Positions 17,785 through 26,419 of a stretch of 64,000 bases of DNA are shown piece by piece. The notes below the pieces were generated by a model, which worked only from the letters and a program-made list of their open reading frames with translations, had not been told where the DNA came from and ran no database searches. The position numbers and the translations under genes were made by a program. The DNA is from Ilumatobacteraceae bacterium (lineage in GTDB: Bacteria > Actinomycetota > Acidimicrobiia > Acidimicrobiales > Ilumatobacteraceae): positions 106,749 through 170,748 of the forward strand of contig JAGYKR010000004.1 in NCBI GenBank assembly GCA_018401375.1, written 5' to 3'. Numbering within the stretch: the first letter of the stretch is position 1; each line of letters begins with the position of its first letter.

Positions 17785-19140
17785 ATGACCGTGACCTATC
17801 AACCTGGGGATCCCGCCTATTTTGACGAGGCCGACGCCCGGCGGGAGATGGCGCGAAGCTTTGATGTCTGCAACGGCTGCCAACGTTGTAGCGACCTGTG
17901 CGGTGTCTTTCCCAGTCTCTTCGAACGGCTGGCTCAGATCCCAGAGGGCCGTGCCGATCACATGACGCCGGCCGATCAGGACGCGATTGCTGAGCAGTGC
18001 TTCCATTGCTCACTGTGTTCAATCGGCTGTCCGTACTTCTCAGGCGTTTCGCCCACCGGTGTGGACCCCGACACTCTGGTGGACTTCCCACGTCTCATGG
18101 TGCGGGCCGCAGCGATTCGCCATCGCGGTGGGCACCTTGCTCCCACTGAGCGGTTCACGTCTTCAGTGATCAATCGCACGGCATTGCTCGGTGGGCTCGG
18201 TGTGCGGGCCTCAGGGGTAGTGAATCGGATCATCGGGTCACAGCCAGAATCGATGACACGGCGCACGGTGGCCAAGGTGACGGGCATTTCGGCGGTACGA
18301 CTTATCCCGCCCTATGCGCGTCAACGTTTCTCTACCTGGTTTGCGAAGCGGGGTGGCCCTGCGGAGCGTCGCACTAGCGGAACCCGTCGCCAGGTCACGG
18401 TGTTTCCCACCTGCACCGTTGAGTACCTGCAGCCCGAAATCGGCCACGACCTCGTCAAGGTTTACGAGCGCAACGGGATCGATTGTTCGCTCAGTACGGC
18501 CGGCTGCTGCGGGGCTCCGTGGCTTCATTCAGGTGATCTCGATCGCTTCGGCGCGATCGCTGCGAAGAACGTCAAAATTTTGGCCGAGGAGATTCGTGCG
18601 GGGACAGAGATCGTGGTGCCGCAACCGACCTGTGGGATGATCCTCAAACAGGCCTATCTGGACTATGTAGGTGGGGATGATGCCGATCTTGTGGCCGCCC
18701 ACAGCTTCGATGCGACAGAGTATTTATGGCGGATCGCCCAGACTGAAAACACTGAAATTGATGGTGAATCAAAAGGTGGTTTGGATCTGCGGTTTGAGGG
18801 GAGGATCCCCGCTCAGGTGACTTACCACTCCGCGTGTCATCTGCGTGCGCAAGGACTTGCACGAACTAGTGCCGATCTGCTCGCGCTCACCGGCGCAAAG
18901 GTGTCCGTGGTGGAGCAATGCTCTGGCACCGATGGACTTTGGGGGCTGCGGAGAGGAAACGAGGGGACTGCGATAGCGATGGCGAAGGCCCTTGGCGCGG
19001 CTCTCGAAGCGACGGGTGGGGAGATCCTCAGCGGGGATTGTCATCTGGCCAACACTGCGATTACCGAGGTGACCTCCCAGGTTCCACAGCATCCACTGCA
19101 GGTTCTGGCCCGGGCCTATGGGATACATCCCGAGCCGTAG
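17785..19140 (+). CDS. GlpC-like Fe-S oxidoreductase subunit
   Basis: A 451-residue protein with two N-terminal 4Fe-4S motifs (CNGCQRCSDLC and CFHCSLCSIGC) and two C-terminal cysteine-rich CCG-type domains (GCCGAPW near residue 235 and a variant CSGTDGLWG). This is the layout of GlpC, the electron-transfer subunit of anaerobic glycerol 3-phosphate dehydrogenase, and of heterodisulfide-reductase-like proteins. AAGGGA lies just upstream of the ATG at 17785. Its position head to head with glpD suggests that it channels electrons from the same substrate, although the GlpA/GlpB partners are absent. Confidence 0.8.
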   Translation: MTVTYQPGDPAYFDEADARREMARSFDVCNGCQRCSDLCGVFPSLFERLAQIPEGRADHMTPADQDAIAEQCFHCSLCSIGCPYFSGVSPTGVDPDTLVDFPRLMVRAAAIRHRGGHLAPTERFTSSVINRTALLGGLGVRASGVVNRIIGSQPESMTRRTVAKVTGISAVRLIPPYARQRFSTWFAKRGGPAERRTSGTRRQVTVFPTCTVEYLQPEIGHDLVKVYERNGIDCSLSTAGCCGAPWLHSGDLDRFGAIAAKNVKILAEEIRAGTEIVVPQPTCGMILKQAYLDYVGGDDADLVAAHSFDATEYLWRIAQTENTEIDGESKGGLDLRFEGRIPAQVTYHSACHLRAQGLARTSADLLALTGAKVSVVEQCSGTDGLWGLRRGNEGTAIAMAKALGAALEATGGEILSGDCHLANTAITEVTSQVPQHPLQVLARAYGIHPEP

Positions 19141-19187
19141 CGTTCTTCGCTGAGCGACTCGGCGTTCGTTACCTGCTGGTATCACCG

Positions 19188-19215
19188 TAAAACAGAACAA
19201 TTTAAAACAGAACAA
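19188..19215. repeat. 13-bp direct repeat upstream of whiB
   Basis: TAAAACAGAACAA occurs at 19188-19200 and again at 19203-19215, in an AT-rich patch that stands out from the surrounding GC-rich DNA, about 90 bases before the whiB start. It may be a regulator binding site or part of the whiB promoter. Confidence 0.75.
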
Positions 19216-19300
19216 GTTTCGTATTTTTTCCACTGGCATTGCCGGTCAAACGGATCTAAGGTCCACCCGCATTCAGTACGAATTGCAAGGGGATGCAATT

Positions 19301-19540
19301 GTGAGGAAGCAGGAAACTGATTGGCGGAGTCTGGGGGCATGTCGGGGTCTTGATCCGGAGATCTTCTACCCCGAGGACGAGGAGGAGGGTGATGAAGCAA
19401 AGAGCATTTGTGCTCAATGCCATGTTTGTACCGCCTGCTTGGAACATGCGGTTAACCGACGCGAAAAGACGGGGGTGTGGGGCGGATTGAACTCACGTGA
19501 ACGGCGACGGTTGATTCGTCAACGCCGGCGTTCCGCTTGA
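19301..19540 (+). CDS. whiB: WhiB-family iron-sulfur transcription regulator
   Basis: A 79-residue member of the actinobacteria-specific WhiB family, which binds a 4Fe-4S cluster and works with the principal sigma factor. Four cysteines are in the expected pattern (ACRG, then ICAQCHVCTAC) and the GVWGGL turn is followed by a basic tail (RERRRLIRQRRR) for DNA contact. The start is set at GTG 19301, because AAGGGG at 19287-19292 lies eight bases upstream; an in-frame TTG at 19283 lacks such a site. Which subfamily (WhiB1-7) it belongs to was not determined. Confidence 0.93.
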   Translation: MRKQETDWRSLGACRGLDPEIFYPEDEEEGDEAKSICAQCHVCTACLEHAVNRREKTGVWGGLNSRERRRLIRQRRRSA

Positions 19541-19594
19541 GGTCTGCTCCCTTCGAAACGTGGCCGGAAGCGAGGAGGGTTCTATTGTCAGGTC

Positions 19595-20713
19595 ATGCCC
19601 GAGTCCGGTTCGTCTCTCGAGAGTTCTCCGTCCCTTTCTGAACTGAAATCTCATGGAGGCTGGCCCGGAGTGATTGGGGCCTTACTCGACGGTAGGAACC
19701 TGGACCCGACAACTGCTCGTGTCGCAATGGACACGATCTTGTCGGGGGATGCCACTCCCGCCCAGATCGTCGGGTTCGTGGTTGCTCTGCGGGCCAAAGG
19801 GGAGTCAGCAGGCGAACTCTCGGGATTGCTCGACGCAGTGTTGGCAGCAGCCACCGAGGTCCCGTTGTCCAAGGACCTGCAAGACCGAGCAATCGACATC
19901 GTCGGCACAGGAGGAGACCACTCCCACTCAATCAATGTCTCCACGATGGCCGCAATCGTTACCGCAGGTGCCGGCGTACCTGTCTGTAAACACGGGAACC
20001 GGGCAGCGTCGTCCCAATGCGGTACCGCAGACGTTCTTGAGGCCCTCGGGGTGGTGATCGATCTCGGTCCGGCGGGGGTGGCGGCCTGCCTCGAGCGCGC
20101 AGGAATCGGGTTCTGTCTCGCACCCCGCTATCACCCGGCCTTTCGTTTTGCAGGGCCGCCTCGACGCGAGATCGGCGTACCAACCGTCTTTAACTTGTTG
20201 GGGCCGATGGCCAATCCTGCTCGGGTTCGCCATCAGTTGATCGGTGTGGCCGATGCCCGGTTTGCTCCACAGATGCTCGACACATTGCGTGCCCACGGCT
20301 CAACCTCGGCTTGGGTGGTGCACGGCAATGGCCTCGATGAGTTGAGCACCACGGGGATTTCTGAGGTGATAGCTCTTGAACACGGGGAGATCCGAGGCTT
20401 TCAGGTAGACCCAACCACCCTTGGCCTGGCGCCCGCAAGCGCTGAGGATCTGCGGGGCGGAGACCCTCATCACAATGCAGCGGTGGTGCGGTCGGTGCTC
20501 TCGGGGCAACGGGGCGCCCATCGAGATGTGGTGGTCCTCAACGCCGCCGCGGCCTTATTGGTGGCTGGGGTGGCCGGGGACCTCGAGACTGGCCTCCAAA
20601 TGGCTTGTGCCAGTATCGATCAGGGTCGCGCTGCGGAAGCTCTCGATCAACTCATCGCCGAGTCAGGCCGTCAAGCTGAAATCGAGCGATCCGAGGCGGG
20701 CAAGATCCTCTGA
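19595..20713 (+). CDS. trpD: Anthranilate phosphoribosyltransferase
   Basis: Joins anthranilate to phosphoribosyl pyrophosphate in tryptophan synthesis. The 372-residue protein has the glycine-rich PRPP loop IVGTGGDHSHS, the KHGNRAASSQCG segment, and the helical N-terminal domain of the family. No other trp gene is nearby. A strong GAGGAGGG lies 15 bases upstream of the ATG, which is farther than usual. The last 51 bases overlap the convergent nuclease gene. Confidence 0.92.
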   Translation: MPESGSSLESSPSLSELKSHGGWPGVIGALLDGRNLDPTTARVAMDTILSGDATPAQIVGFVVALRAKGESAGELSGLLDAVLAAATEVPLSKDLQDRAIDIVGTGGDHSHSINVSTMAAIVTAGAGVPVCKHGNRAASSQCGTADVLEALGVVIDLGPAGVAACLERAGIGFCLAPRYHPAFRFAGPPRREIGVPTVFNLLGPMANPARVRHQLIGVADARFAPQMLDTLRAHGSTSAWVVHGNGLDELSTTGISEVIALEHGEIRGFQVDPTTLGLAPASAEDLRGGDPHHNAAVVRSVLSGQRGAHRDVVVLNAAAALLVAGVAGDLETGLQMACASIDQGRAAEALDQLIAESGRQAEIERSEAGKIL

Positions 20714-22351
20714 CATCTCGAGTGGGAACCGCCAGTGACGCCGCTCGGCGGTGACCTCGAGTTGAGCGCTGTGACGATCGAGAAATTTCGCGAGTACCAA
20801 TGCTTCGTCTACCGCCTCACGAGCGAGCGGTTGGTTGAGGTCTAACTCCGGTTCGGGGGGCGAGGACCCGAGGGTCCAGACCAACTGTGGGGGGGTGCGC
20901 ACATCGGTGAGCCGGCCGTGTTCGATCCGCCACGTCACCTCACCTCGACTGACCTCAACGGTGTCGAGTGACCGAAGACGTGCGATCAGGTGATGGCGGC
21001 GTAACACCATTCGCAGAGCGCTCATCTTGTCGCGCAGCTCGGCGGCCTCCTCAAAACGCTGCTGGGTGGCGAGGGTCCGGACCCGATCGAACAGGAGCGC
21101 TTCCACAGGAGCCAGCACTGCGGATGGTTCGGCTTCGAGATCCCAGAGATTCCGCACTGCCTCCACCGAGGCCAGATACTTTTCGGGGTCGGCTGTTCCC
21201 GTGCAGGGGCATTCGCTCAATCCGAGTCGGGCCGCAGTGCACGCGCCTTCAGCGGCCGCTTCGGCGGCTTCAGCACTGTGATGTTTGGGGATTCGTACCG
21301 AGCAGCGGCGCAGTGGAATCACGGTCAAGATCGCATCGATCGTCATTTGTGCCATCCGACGGGAGGGCAGCGGTCCGAGGTGTAATGCCCGCGAGTTGAG
21401 GGTCCGAACCACCGAAAGTCGAGGCCACGGCTGGCTGATATCGAGCCGGATGTAGCAATACCGATCCACTCGCGTCCCCACCCGGTTGTAACGGGGGAGG
21501 TGTCGGGCGATCAGACGTTGCTCCGCCACCTCAGCGGACAAGGGGTCAGGAAGCTCGAGATGGCTGATCCGTTGGGTTTCGCGTAACAGCGGCCCGATCT
21601 TGCGCCGATCATCGGTGCTGAAATAACTGCGGACGCGTTGGCGCAGGTTGGTGGCCTTTCCCACGTAGAGGAGATCCTCGTTGGCGCCATAAAACATGTA
21701 GACACCGGGTCCGCGTGGCAGGTCCTGGGTCATAGAGAGTTTCGCTGCCTGGGGATGGCGTGCAGATCCCGACAAGGTCATGAGATCATCGAGGCCCATC
21801 ACCCCGTGACCGCTGGCCCGTTCAATCAACAAGTGCAAGAGATCCACGGTGGCCAGCACGTCGTCGAGGGCTCGATGGCTTGGCTGATGGGCGAGACGCA
21901 GATGCCTGGCCAGGGTGGCGAGTTTGCAGTCGGGAACCTCGCTGCGCACGAGGCGGCGGGCGAGGGGCACGGTGTCGAGGACCCGAGGTGTAAACGGACC
22001 GCGTCCGCTGCGAAGAATCGCGGCCCTCAAGAAGCCCACGTCAAAGGCCGCATTGTGCGCAACGAGGACGGCGTCACCGAGGAACTCAAGGAACGAGGGC
22101 AGGACCGCCTCGATGCGTGGCGCAGTAGCAACGAGGGCGTTAGTGAGACCGGTCAACAAACTGATCTTCGGGGGGATCGCACACCCGGGGTTCACCAAGG
22201 TTTGGTACGTGCCGAGCACTTCTCCGCCGCGGACCTTCACGGCTCCGATCTCGGTGATCATGTCGGCATTGCGATCGCCACCGGTGGTCTCGAGATCAAC
22301 CACACAAAAAGTGGTGGAGATCAGCGGCGTGCCGAGTTCTTCAAGGCTCAT
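20663..22351 (-). CDS. DEDDh exonuclease fused to GIY-YIG/UvrC-like nuclease
   Basis: A 562-residue two-nuclease fusion. Residues about 1-170 form a DnaQ-like 3'-5' exonuclease (CVVDLETTG, LVAHNAAFDVGFL, HRALDDVLAT). A GIY-YIG domain follows (GPGVYMFYG, DLLYVGKATNLRQRVRSYF), then a UvrC-like region with a UvrB-contact-type stretch (LATQQRFEEAAELRDKM). This resembles a DnaQ plus Cho/UvrC N-terminal arrangement common in actinobacteria. ATG 22351 is preferred to GTG 22384, since GGAGG precedes it, though only three bases away. Two SOS-box-like sites lie just upstream, suggesting induction by DNA damage. Confidence 0.85.
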   Translation of the reverse strand: MSLEELGTPLISTTFCVVDLETTGGDRNADMITEIGAVKVRGGEVLGTYQTLVNPGCAIPPKISLLTGLTNALVATAPRIEAVLPSFLEFLGDAVLVAHNAAFDVGFLRAAILRSGRGPFTPRVLDTVPLARRLVRSEVPDCKLATLARHLRLAHQPSHRALDDVLATVDLLHLLIERASGHGVMGLDDLMTLSGSARHPQAAKLSMTQDLPRGPGVYMFYGANEDLLYVGKATNLRQRVRSYFSTDDRRKIGPLLRETQRISHLELPDPLSAEVAEQRLIARHLPRYNRVGTRVDRYCYIRLDISQPWPRLSVVRTLNSRALHLGPLPSRRMAQMTIDAILTVIPLRRCSVRIPKHHSAEAAEAAAEGACTAARLGLSECPCTGTADPEKYLASVEAVRNLWDLEAEPSAVLAPVEALLFDRVRTLATQQRFEEAAELRDKMSALRMVLRRHHLIARLRSLDTVEVSRGEVTWRIEHGRLTDVRTPPQLVWTLGSSPPEPELDLNQPLAREAVDEALVLAKFLDRHSAQLEVTAERRHWRFPLEMSEDLARLGSLDFSLTA

Positions 22352-22399
22352 CTGCCTCCAACCGATCTCACGGGAATTTGACACATTCTGATTGGATCA

Positions 22400-22413
22400 C
22401 GAACGATTGTTCG
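22400..22413. promoter_or_regulatory. Candidate LexA (SOS) box 1
   Basis: CGAACGATTGTTCG is a near-perfect match to the Gram-positive SOS box CGAAC-N4-GTTCG, with one deviation from the inner purine/pyrimidine pattern. It lies 49 bases before the preferred start of the nuclease gene and in the gap to the divergent NYN gene. Confidence 0.7.
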
Positions 22414-22418
22414 AGTCA

Positions 22419-22432
22419 AGAACATCCGTTCG
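22419..22432. promoter_or_regulatory. Candidate LexA (SOS) box 2
   Basis: AGAACATCCGTTCG matches GAAC-N4-GTTCG, with the first base of the full consensus changed. Its centre is 19 bases from that of box 1, so two LexA dimers could bind nearly on the same face of the helix. Confidence 0.6.
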
Positions 22433-22450
22433 GAAGGGACCTCACAGCCG

Positions 22451-22462
22451 CAGGGTACCCTG
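22451..22462. promoter_or_regulatory. 12-bp perfect palindrome before NYN gene
   Basis: CAGGGTACCCTG is its own reverse complement and ends five bases before the ATG at 22468. It may act as an operator or a small hairpin over the ribosome-binding region. Confidence 0.35.
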
Positions 22463-22467
22463 AGGAC

Positions 22468-23712
22468 ATGTCCTCCGGCCCGATCGAGCACCGCCATTTG
22501 CGCAGCGCGATCGAGTTTGCGGTGGAGGTGGCCCGGGTGGGGCAACGAACCCGGCCTGCACTGAACTTCCCCTCCGAACTGAAACCGATGCTGCGCCAAC
22601 AGCGGGTGCCGTCGGCGGCCTTGGGAAAGCTTCGCCGCGCTATCGAAGCATCGCCGGATTTCCGTTCCGCTCTCGGTCAGGCAGCAACTCCGGAACTCGT
22701 GGATGAGATCGGTTGTCTGTGGCTGACCCAGCCAGAAGATTGGGAGCAGACCGCGCTCCGGCTGGCTGAAACCTCAGAACAGCGGATCGCTGAACGTGAA
22801 GAAGCCAACGAGTTACGGCGCGAGCAACGCCGGCGAGAGGCGGCCGAGCAGGCGGCGATTCGGGCCCGAGCCGAGGTGGCTGCGGCAGTGGCACGCACGA
22901 GCGAACTCGAGGCCGAGTTAGCTACGATCGCTGGCAAACATTCCGAGGTGTGCACCGAGAACGATCGGTTGCGATCGGAACTACAGGAGGCGCGCACGGA
23001 GGCACGACACGAGCGTGATCGGACCGCCGCCGCACGCGCTGAGGCGAAACGGCTGGCTACAGCGCTTGAGGCCGAACGTGGGCAACGCAATCAGGTGGAG
23101 TCCGTTCGTGATCAGGCCTTGGCCTCTCGAAATCAACAGGCCGTTGAGGTTCAGGGCGTGCGCGACGCCTTGGAGATGGCTCGGAGTTTGGTTGGACATC
23201 TCGCCGGGTTGGCTCCAGAGGACCTCACCAATGACACCAGTGGGTCCGCACGGTCGGCGGGGCCGGTTCGCATCCCGCTCGCCCTTCCCGGTGGGGTACT
23301 CGGGGATTCTGACCTGGCTACCGATCACCTTCTCCGTTCGGGGGCGCTAGTGATGGTGGATGGCTACAACGTGGCCAAGTTGGCCTGGCCTCGGCATGCA
23401 CTCATTGAGCAACGTAACCGCCTGATCGATTCTGCAGAGACGGCTGCCCAGCGATCGGGTGCCGAGATCCTGATCGTTTTCGATGGTGCTGATGTGGTTG
23501 GAGCTCACGCCTCCAAGCGACGACTGATCCGGGTGATCTATTCCGCTGAGGGTTCAATCGCTGATGACCTGATCCGACGCGAGGTCGGGCGTACCCCGGT
23601 GGGTAGGTCGGTGGTGGTGGTCACTAATGATGCGGAAATCATCCGTGATGTGCGTGCGATGGGGGCGAATACCGTGAGCAGTGAGGCCTTCGCGGCCTGG
23701 TGCCGCAACTGA
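22468..23712 (+). CDS. NYN/YacP-like RNase domain protein with coiled coil
   Basis: A 414-residue protein. The first 70 residues are helical; residues about 100-250 form a long Glu/Arg/Ala-rich coiled coil; the C-terminal 150 residues carry a NYN (PIN-like) ribonuclease domain, as shown by LVMVDGYNVAKLAWP, EILIVFDGAD and VVVVTNDAEIIRDVRAMG with the expected acidic residues. The start at 22468 is preferred because the longer frame begins inside the divergent gene. Related proteins are conserved in actinobacteria; the RNA target is unknown. The SOS-like boxes upstream could also affect this gene. Confidence 0.82.
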   Translation: MSSGPIEHRHLRSAIEFAVEVARVGQRTRPALNFPSELKPMLRQQRVPSAALGKLRRAIEASPDFRSALGQAATPELVDEIGCLWLTQPEDWEQTALRLAETSEQRIAEREEANELRREQRRREAAEQAAIRARAEVAAAVARTSELEAELATIAGKHSEVCTENDRLRSELQEARTEARHERDRTAAARAEAKRLATALEAERGQRNQVESVRDQALASRNQQAVEVQGVRDALEMARSLVGHLAGLAPEDLTNDTSGSARSAGPVRIPLALPGGVLGDSDLATDHLLRSGALVMVDGYNVAKLAWPRHALIEQRNRLIDSAETAAQRSGAEILIVFDGADVVGAHASKRRLIRVIYSAEGSIADDLIRREVGRTPVGRSVVVVTNDAEIIRDVRAMGANTVSSEAFAAWCRN

Positions 23713-23713
23713 C

Positions 23714-23733
23714 TGTGACACCCCCTCGTCACA
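23714..23733. terminator. Inverted repeat after NYN gene
   Basis: TGTGAC, eight bases, then GTCACA, starting two bases after the NYN stop codon. It could be a weak terminator hairpin without a U-tract, or an operator for the small gene that starts ten bases later. Confidence 0.4.
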
Positions 23734-23742
23734 CTGGGATCC

Positions 23743-23991
23743 ATGGACCAAGTGATCCCCTTTCCCGTTGCATCGGCCCGCTTCCGTTCTGGCGAGCCGC
23801 TCGTAATCTCCTGTGAGGACTGTGTGATGAGAATGACATCACATTGTCAGGACTGCATGGTGACCCATATCTGTGAGGTGGGACCTGGACCTTCACGGGA
23901 GCTGTCGCTGTCATGTGAAGAAACTGAAGCCGTCCATCGTCTCGTCAGGGCGGGCCTCGTGCCTCAACTGCGGTTCAGTCTCGTCGGATGA
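23743..23991 (+). CDS. Small cysteine-rich protein
   Basis: An 82-residue protein with two closely spaced CxxC-like pairs: CEDCVMRMTSHCQDC, followed by HICE. The pattern suggests a metal-binding knuckle (zinc or Fe-S). The rest, including a helical C terminus (ETEAVHRLVRAG), gives no family. Similar short proteins with a duplicated C-x-D-C occur in actinobacteria, but no function is known. It may be cotranscribed with the NYN gene 30 bases upstream. Confidence 0.65.
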   Translation: MDQVIPFPVASARFRSGEPLVISCEDCVMRMTSHCQDCMVTHICEVGPGPSRELSLSCEETEAVHRLVRAGLVPQLRFSLVG

Positions 23992-24037
23992 GGCCGGCAG
24001 GTTGCAGTGGCGGGGTTGATTGTGTGCTGCTACCGGC

Positions 24038-24079
24038 CATCTGATCCGAGACATCCGATGCGGGCCATCTGATGAGAGC
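24038..24079. repeat. 14-bp tandem repeat, three copies
   Basis: The core CATCTGAT / CATCCGAT / CATCTGAT recurs at 24038, 24052 and 24066 with an exact 14-base period, between the small Cys-rich gene and queG. Confidence 0.8.
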
Positions 24080-24103
24080 CGTGCCGGCTCCTAGGCTACG
24101 AGC

Positions 24104-25210
24104 ATGGGAAAACAGGGCGGGACCAGAGCCCAGGTGGAGTTCGCAGATCTCACCGACATCGCAGCCTCCCACGGGATCTTCAATCTTGGAGTGGCGCCCG
24201 CTTCGGTTATGGAACGGGCTCGGACCGCCCTGACTGAACGCAAAGCAGCGGGTCTGCACTCAACGATGCAGTTCACCTACCGGAATCCCGAGCGTTCCAC
24301 CGATCCACGTCGGACTCTGCCCGATGCAGGTTCGGTGATCGTTGCCGCTCGGTCGTATCAGTTACCCGAGCCTGAATCAGCAGGATCTCTGGAAATGACT
24401 GGATCTGAGCAGGGTGAAGTTCTGAGCCCACTGTCTGGGCGGGTGGCCCGGTACGCCCAAGTAGATCACTATGCGTTGTTGATCGCCGGCCTCCGTGATA
24501 TCGCTGAGCGCCTTCAAACAGCGGGGCATCGAGCGGTGGTGCTATGCGATGACAATGCCATCGTTGATCGTGAGATTGCCTATCTCGGTGGCCTGGGTTG
24601 GTTCGGCAAGAACGCAAACCTGCTGGTTCCCGGAGCCGGTAGCTATTTCGTGCTCGGATGTGTGATCACCGATGCGGAATATCCCGTATCCACCCCTGTG
24701 GCTGACGGATGCGGAGGGTGTGTACGTTGCTTCGATTCTTGCCCCACGGGTGCGATCATTGCCCCCGGGGTGATCGATGCGAATCGTTGCTTGGCCTGGC
24801 TGGTTCAGCAGGCAGGAACCTTTCCCGAGGAGTTCCGCAAGGCACTCGGTGACCGGATGTACGGCTGCGATGACTGCCAAGAGGCGTGCCCGCCGACGAT
24901 TCGGTTCTCGAGCAGGCGGCCGGCTGAGGTTCCAGACGACACCCCCGTCATGGCTCGGGTGGACCTGAGGGAGTTCTTCACGAAATCTGATTCCGAACTT
25001 CTCGAGCGCTACGGGCGTTGGTATGTGGCTGATCGCGAGCCGCGGTGGTGGCGTCGTAACGCCCTGATCATCATTGGCAACAGCGCAACCGAGGCTGATC
25101 ACTGGGTGCCTGACCTGCTCGAGGAATACGCTGAGGGCGATGATCCGATCCTCGCTGAACATGCCCGCTGGGCAATGAAGCGTCTCGTCGAACGCGAGAT
25201 CAGGGGATGA
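24104..25210 (+). CDS. queG: Epoxyqueuosine reductase
   Basis: A 368-residue cobalamin- and Fe-S-dependent enzyme that reduces epoxyqueuosine to queuosine in tRNA anticodons, the last step of queuosine synthesis. Seen are the DUF1730 N-terminal region, YLGGLGWFGKNANLL, the first 4Fe-4S motif CGGCVRCFDSCPTGAI and the second CDDCQEACP, with HEAT-like helices at the C terminus. Length is normal. No other que gene is in the window. It overlaps the next glycosyltransferase by four bases. Confidence 0.9.
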   Translation: MGKQGGTRAQVEFADLTDIAASHGIFNLGVAPASVMERARTALTERKAAGLHSTMQFTYRNPERSTDPRRTLPDAGSVIVAARSYQLPEPESAGSLEMTGSEQGEVLSPLSGRVARYAQVDHYALLIAGLRDIAERLQTAGHRAVVLCDDNAIVDREIAYLGGLGWFGKNANLLVPGAGSYFVLGCVITDAEYPVSTPVADGCGGCVRCFDSCPTGAIIAPGVIDANRCLAWLVQQAGTFPEEFRKALGDRMYGCDDCQEACPPTIRFSSRRPAEVPDDTPVMARVDLREFFTKSDSELLERYGRWYVADREPRWWRRNALIIIGNSATEADHWVPDLLEEYAEGDDPILAEHARWAMKRLVEREIRG

Positions 25211-26328
25211 AACACCTCTTGGTCACCAACGATTTCCCGCCGAAGATCGGGGGTATCCAGTCCTTGCTATGGGAGTGGTGGCGCCGTCTGCCGCCCGAAT
25301 CTTTCGCTGTTTTGACCAGCCCGCACCCGGAGGCCGCAGCGTTCGACGCCACCCAGGCCTTCAGGATCGAGCGGATTCGCGAGTTCGCTCTTTTGCCCCA
25401 TCCGGTGATGGTGCGTCGGGTCAATGCCCTAGCGGCTGATTTCGGCGCCGATGTGGTGGTGCTTGATCCTGCAGTTCCGCTCGGGATCATTGGACCCTCC
25501 CTCGACCTGCCCTATGACGTTGTGCTCCATGGCGCCGAGGTCACGATCCCGGGACGCATCCCGGGATCCAAGGCGGTGCTTGGCCACGTGCTGCGCAACG
25601 CGCGTCACATCATCGCTGCCGGTTCCTATCCGGCCGCTGAAGGCGAGCGCGCGGCCGGTGGTTCCCTGCCGATCACCGTGGTCAATCCCGGTGTGGACAC
25701 CGAGCGCTTTCGACCCTTAGACGATGCTCAACGCTTGGCCGCACGCCATCGCCTCGGCCTCAACCCGGAGGCGGAACTCGTGGTCTCGGTCTCGCGTCTC
25801 GTTCCCCGGAAGGGGTTCGACACGTTGATCAGGGCGGCCGCAGCGTTGCGGCCTCTGCGACCTAACCTGCAGGTGGCGATCGCTGGGTCCGGACGCGATT
25901 CGCGCCGCCTCGAGTCCTTGGCACATCGTCTCGCCGCGCCGGTTGTATTCCTCGGACGAGTTCCCCACGAGGAGCTTCCCTCGCTGTACGGGTGCGCAGA
26001 TGTGTTTGCGATGTTGTGTCGCAATCGTTGGGCAGGCCTCGAACAAGAGGGATTTGGCATCGTGTTCCTCGAGGCCGCCTCTTGTGCAGTCCCTCAGATA
26101 GCGGGAATCTCGGGGGGAGCAGGAGATGCGGTGGTCGATCAAGAAACCGGTCTGATGGTGGACACATCTGGCGGACTGAGCGATGTCACGGCAGCACTGG
26201 TCCGATTGCTCGATGATCATGAGTTGCGCGCTCACATGGGTGCGACTGGTCGACGCCGCGCCGAATCTGAGTTCTCTTATGACGTGTTGGCTCGCCAACT
26301 CGGTGATTCCCTCAGCGTCAGGTGGTGA
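25207..26328 (+). CDS. GT4 glycosyltransferase, PimB-like
   Basis: A 373-residue GT-B glycosyltransferase of family 4. The N-terminal TNDFPPKIGGIQSLLWEW is the acceptor-domain signature of PimB-type phosphatidylinositol mannoside mannosyltransferases; VVNPGVDTERF, SRLVPRKGFDTLI and the donor-site EGFGIVFLEAASC (E-x7-E) follow. Mannose from GDP-mannose is the likely donor, by family. It starts inside the end of queG (ATGA). A role in phosphatidylinositol mannoside synthesis is likely but not proven. Confidence 0.8.
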   Translation: MKHLLVTNDFPPKIGGIQSLLWEWWRRLPPESFAVLTSPHPEAAAFDATQAFRIERIREFALLPHPVMVRRVNALAADFGADVVVLDPAVPLGIIGPSLDLPYDVVLHGAEVTIPGRIPGSKAVLGHVLRNARHIIAAGSYPAAEGERAAGGSLPITVVNPGVDTERFRPLDDAQRLAARHRLGLNPEAELVVSVSRLVPRKGFDTLIRAAAALRPLRPNLQVAIAGSGRDSRRLESLAHRLAAPVVFLGRVPHEELPSLYGCADVFAMLCRNRWAGLEQEGFGIVFLEAASCAVPQIAGISGGAGDAVVDQETGLMVDTSGGLSDVTAALVRLLDDHELRAHMGATGRRRAESEFSYDVLARQLGDSLSVRW

Positions 26329-26388
26329 ATATGCAGATTCACCGGTGGGGCATCGTTAAGAATCAGTTCGGGCGGATCAGATCCTTCG

Positions 26389-26418
26389 ATCTGCTGGCAT
26401 CAGGGAATCTGCTGGCAT
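26389..26418. repeat. 12-bp direct repeat, 18-bp period
   Basis: ATCTGCTGGCAT at 26389-26400 and 26407-26418, immediately before the ATG at 26420. Confidence 0.8.
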
Positions 26419-26419
26419 T

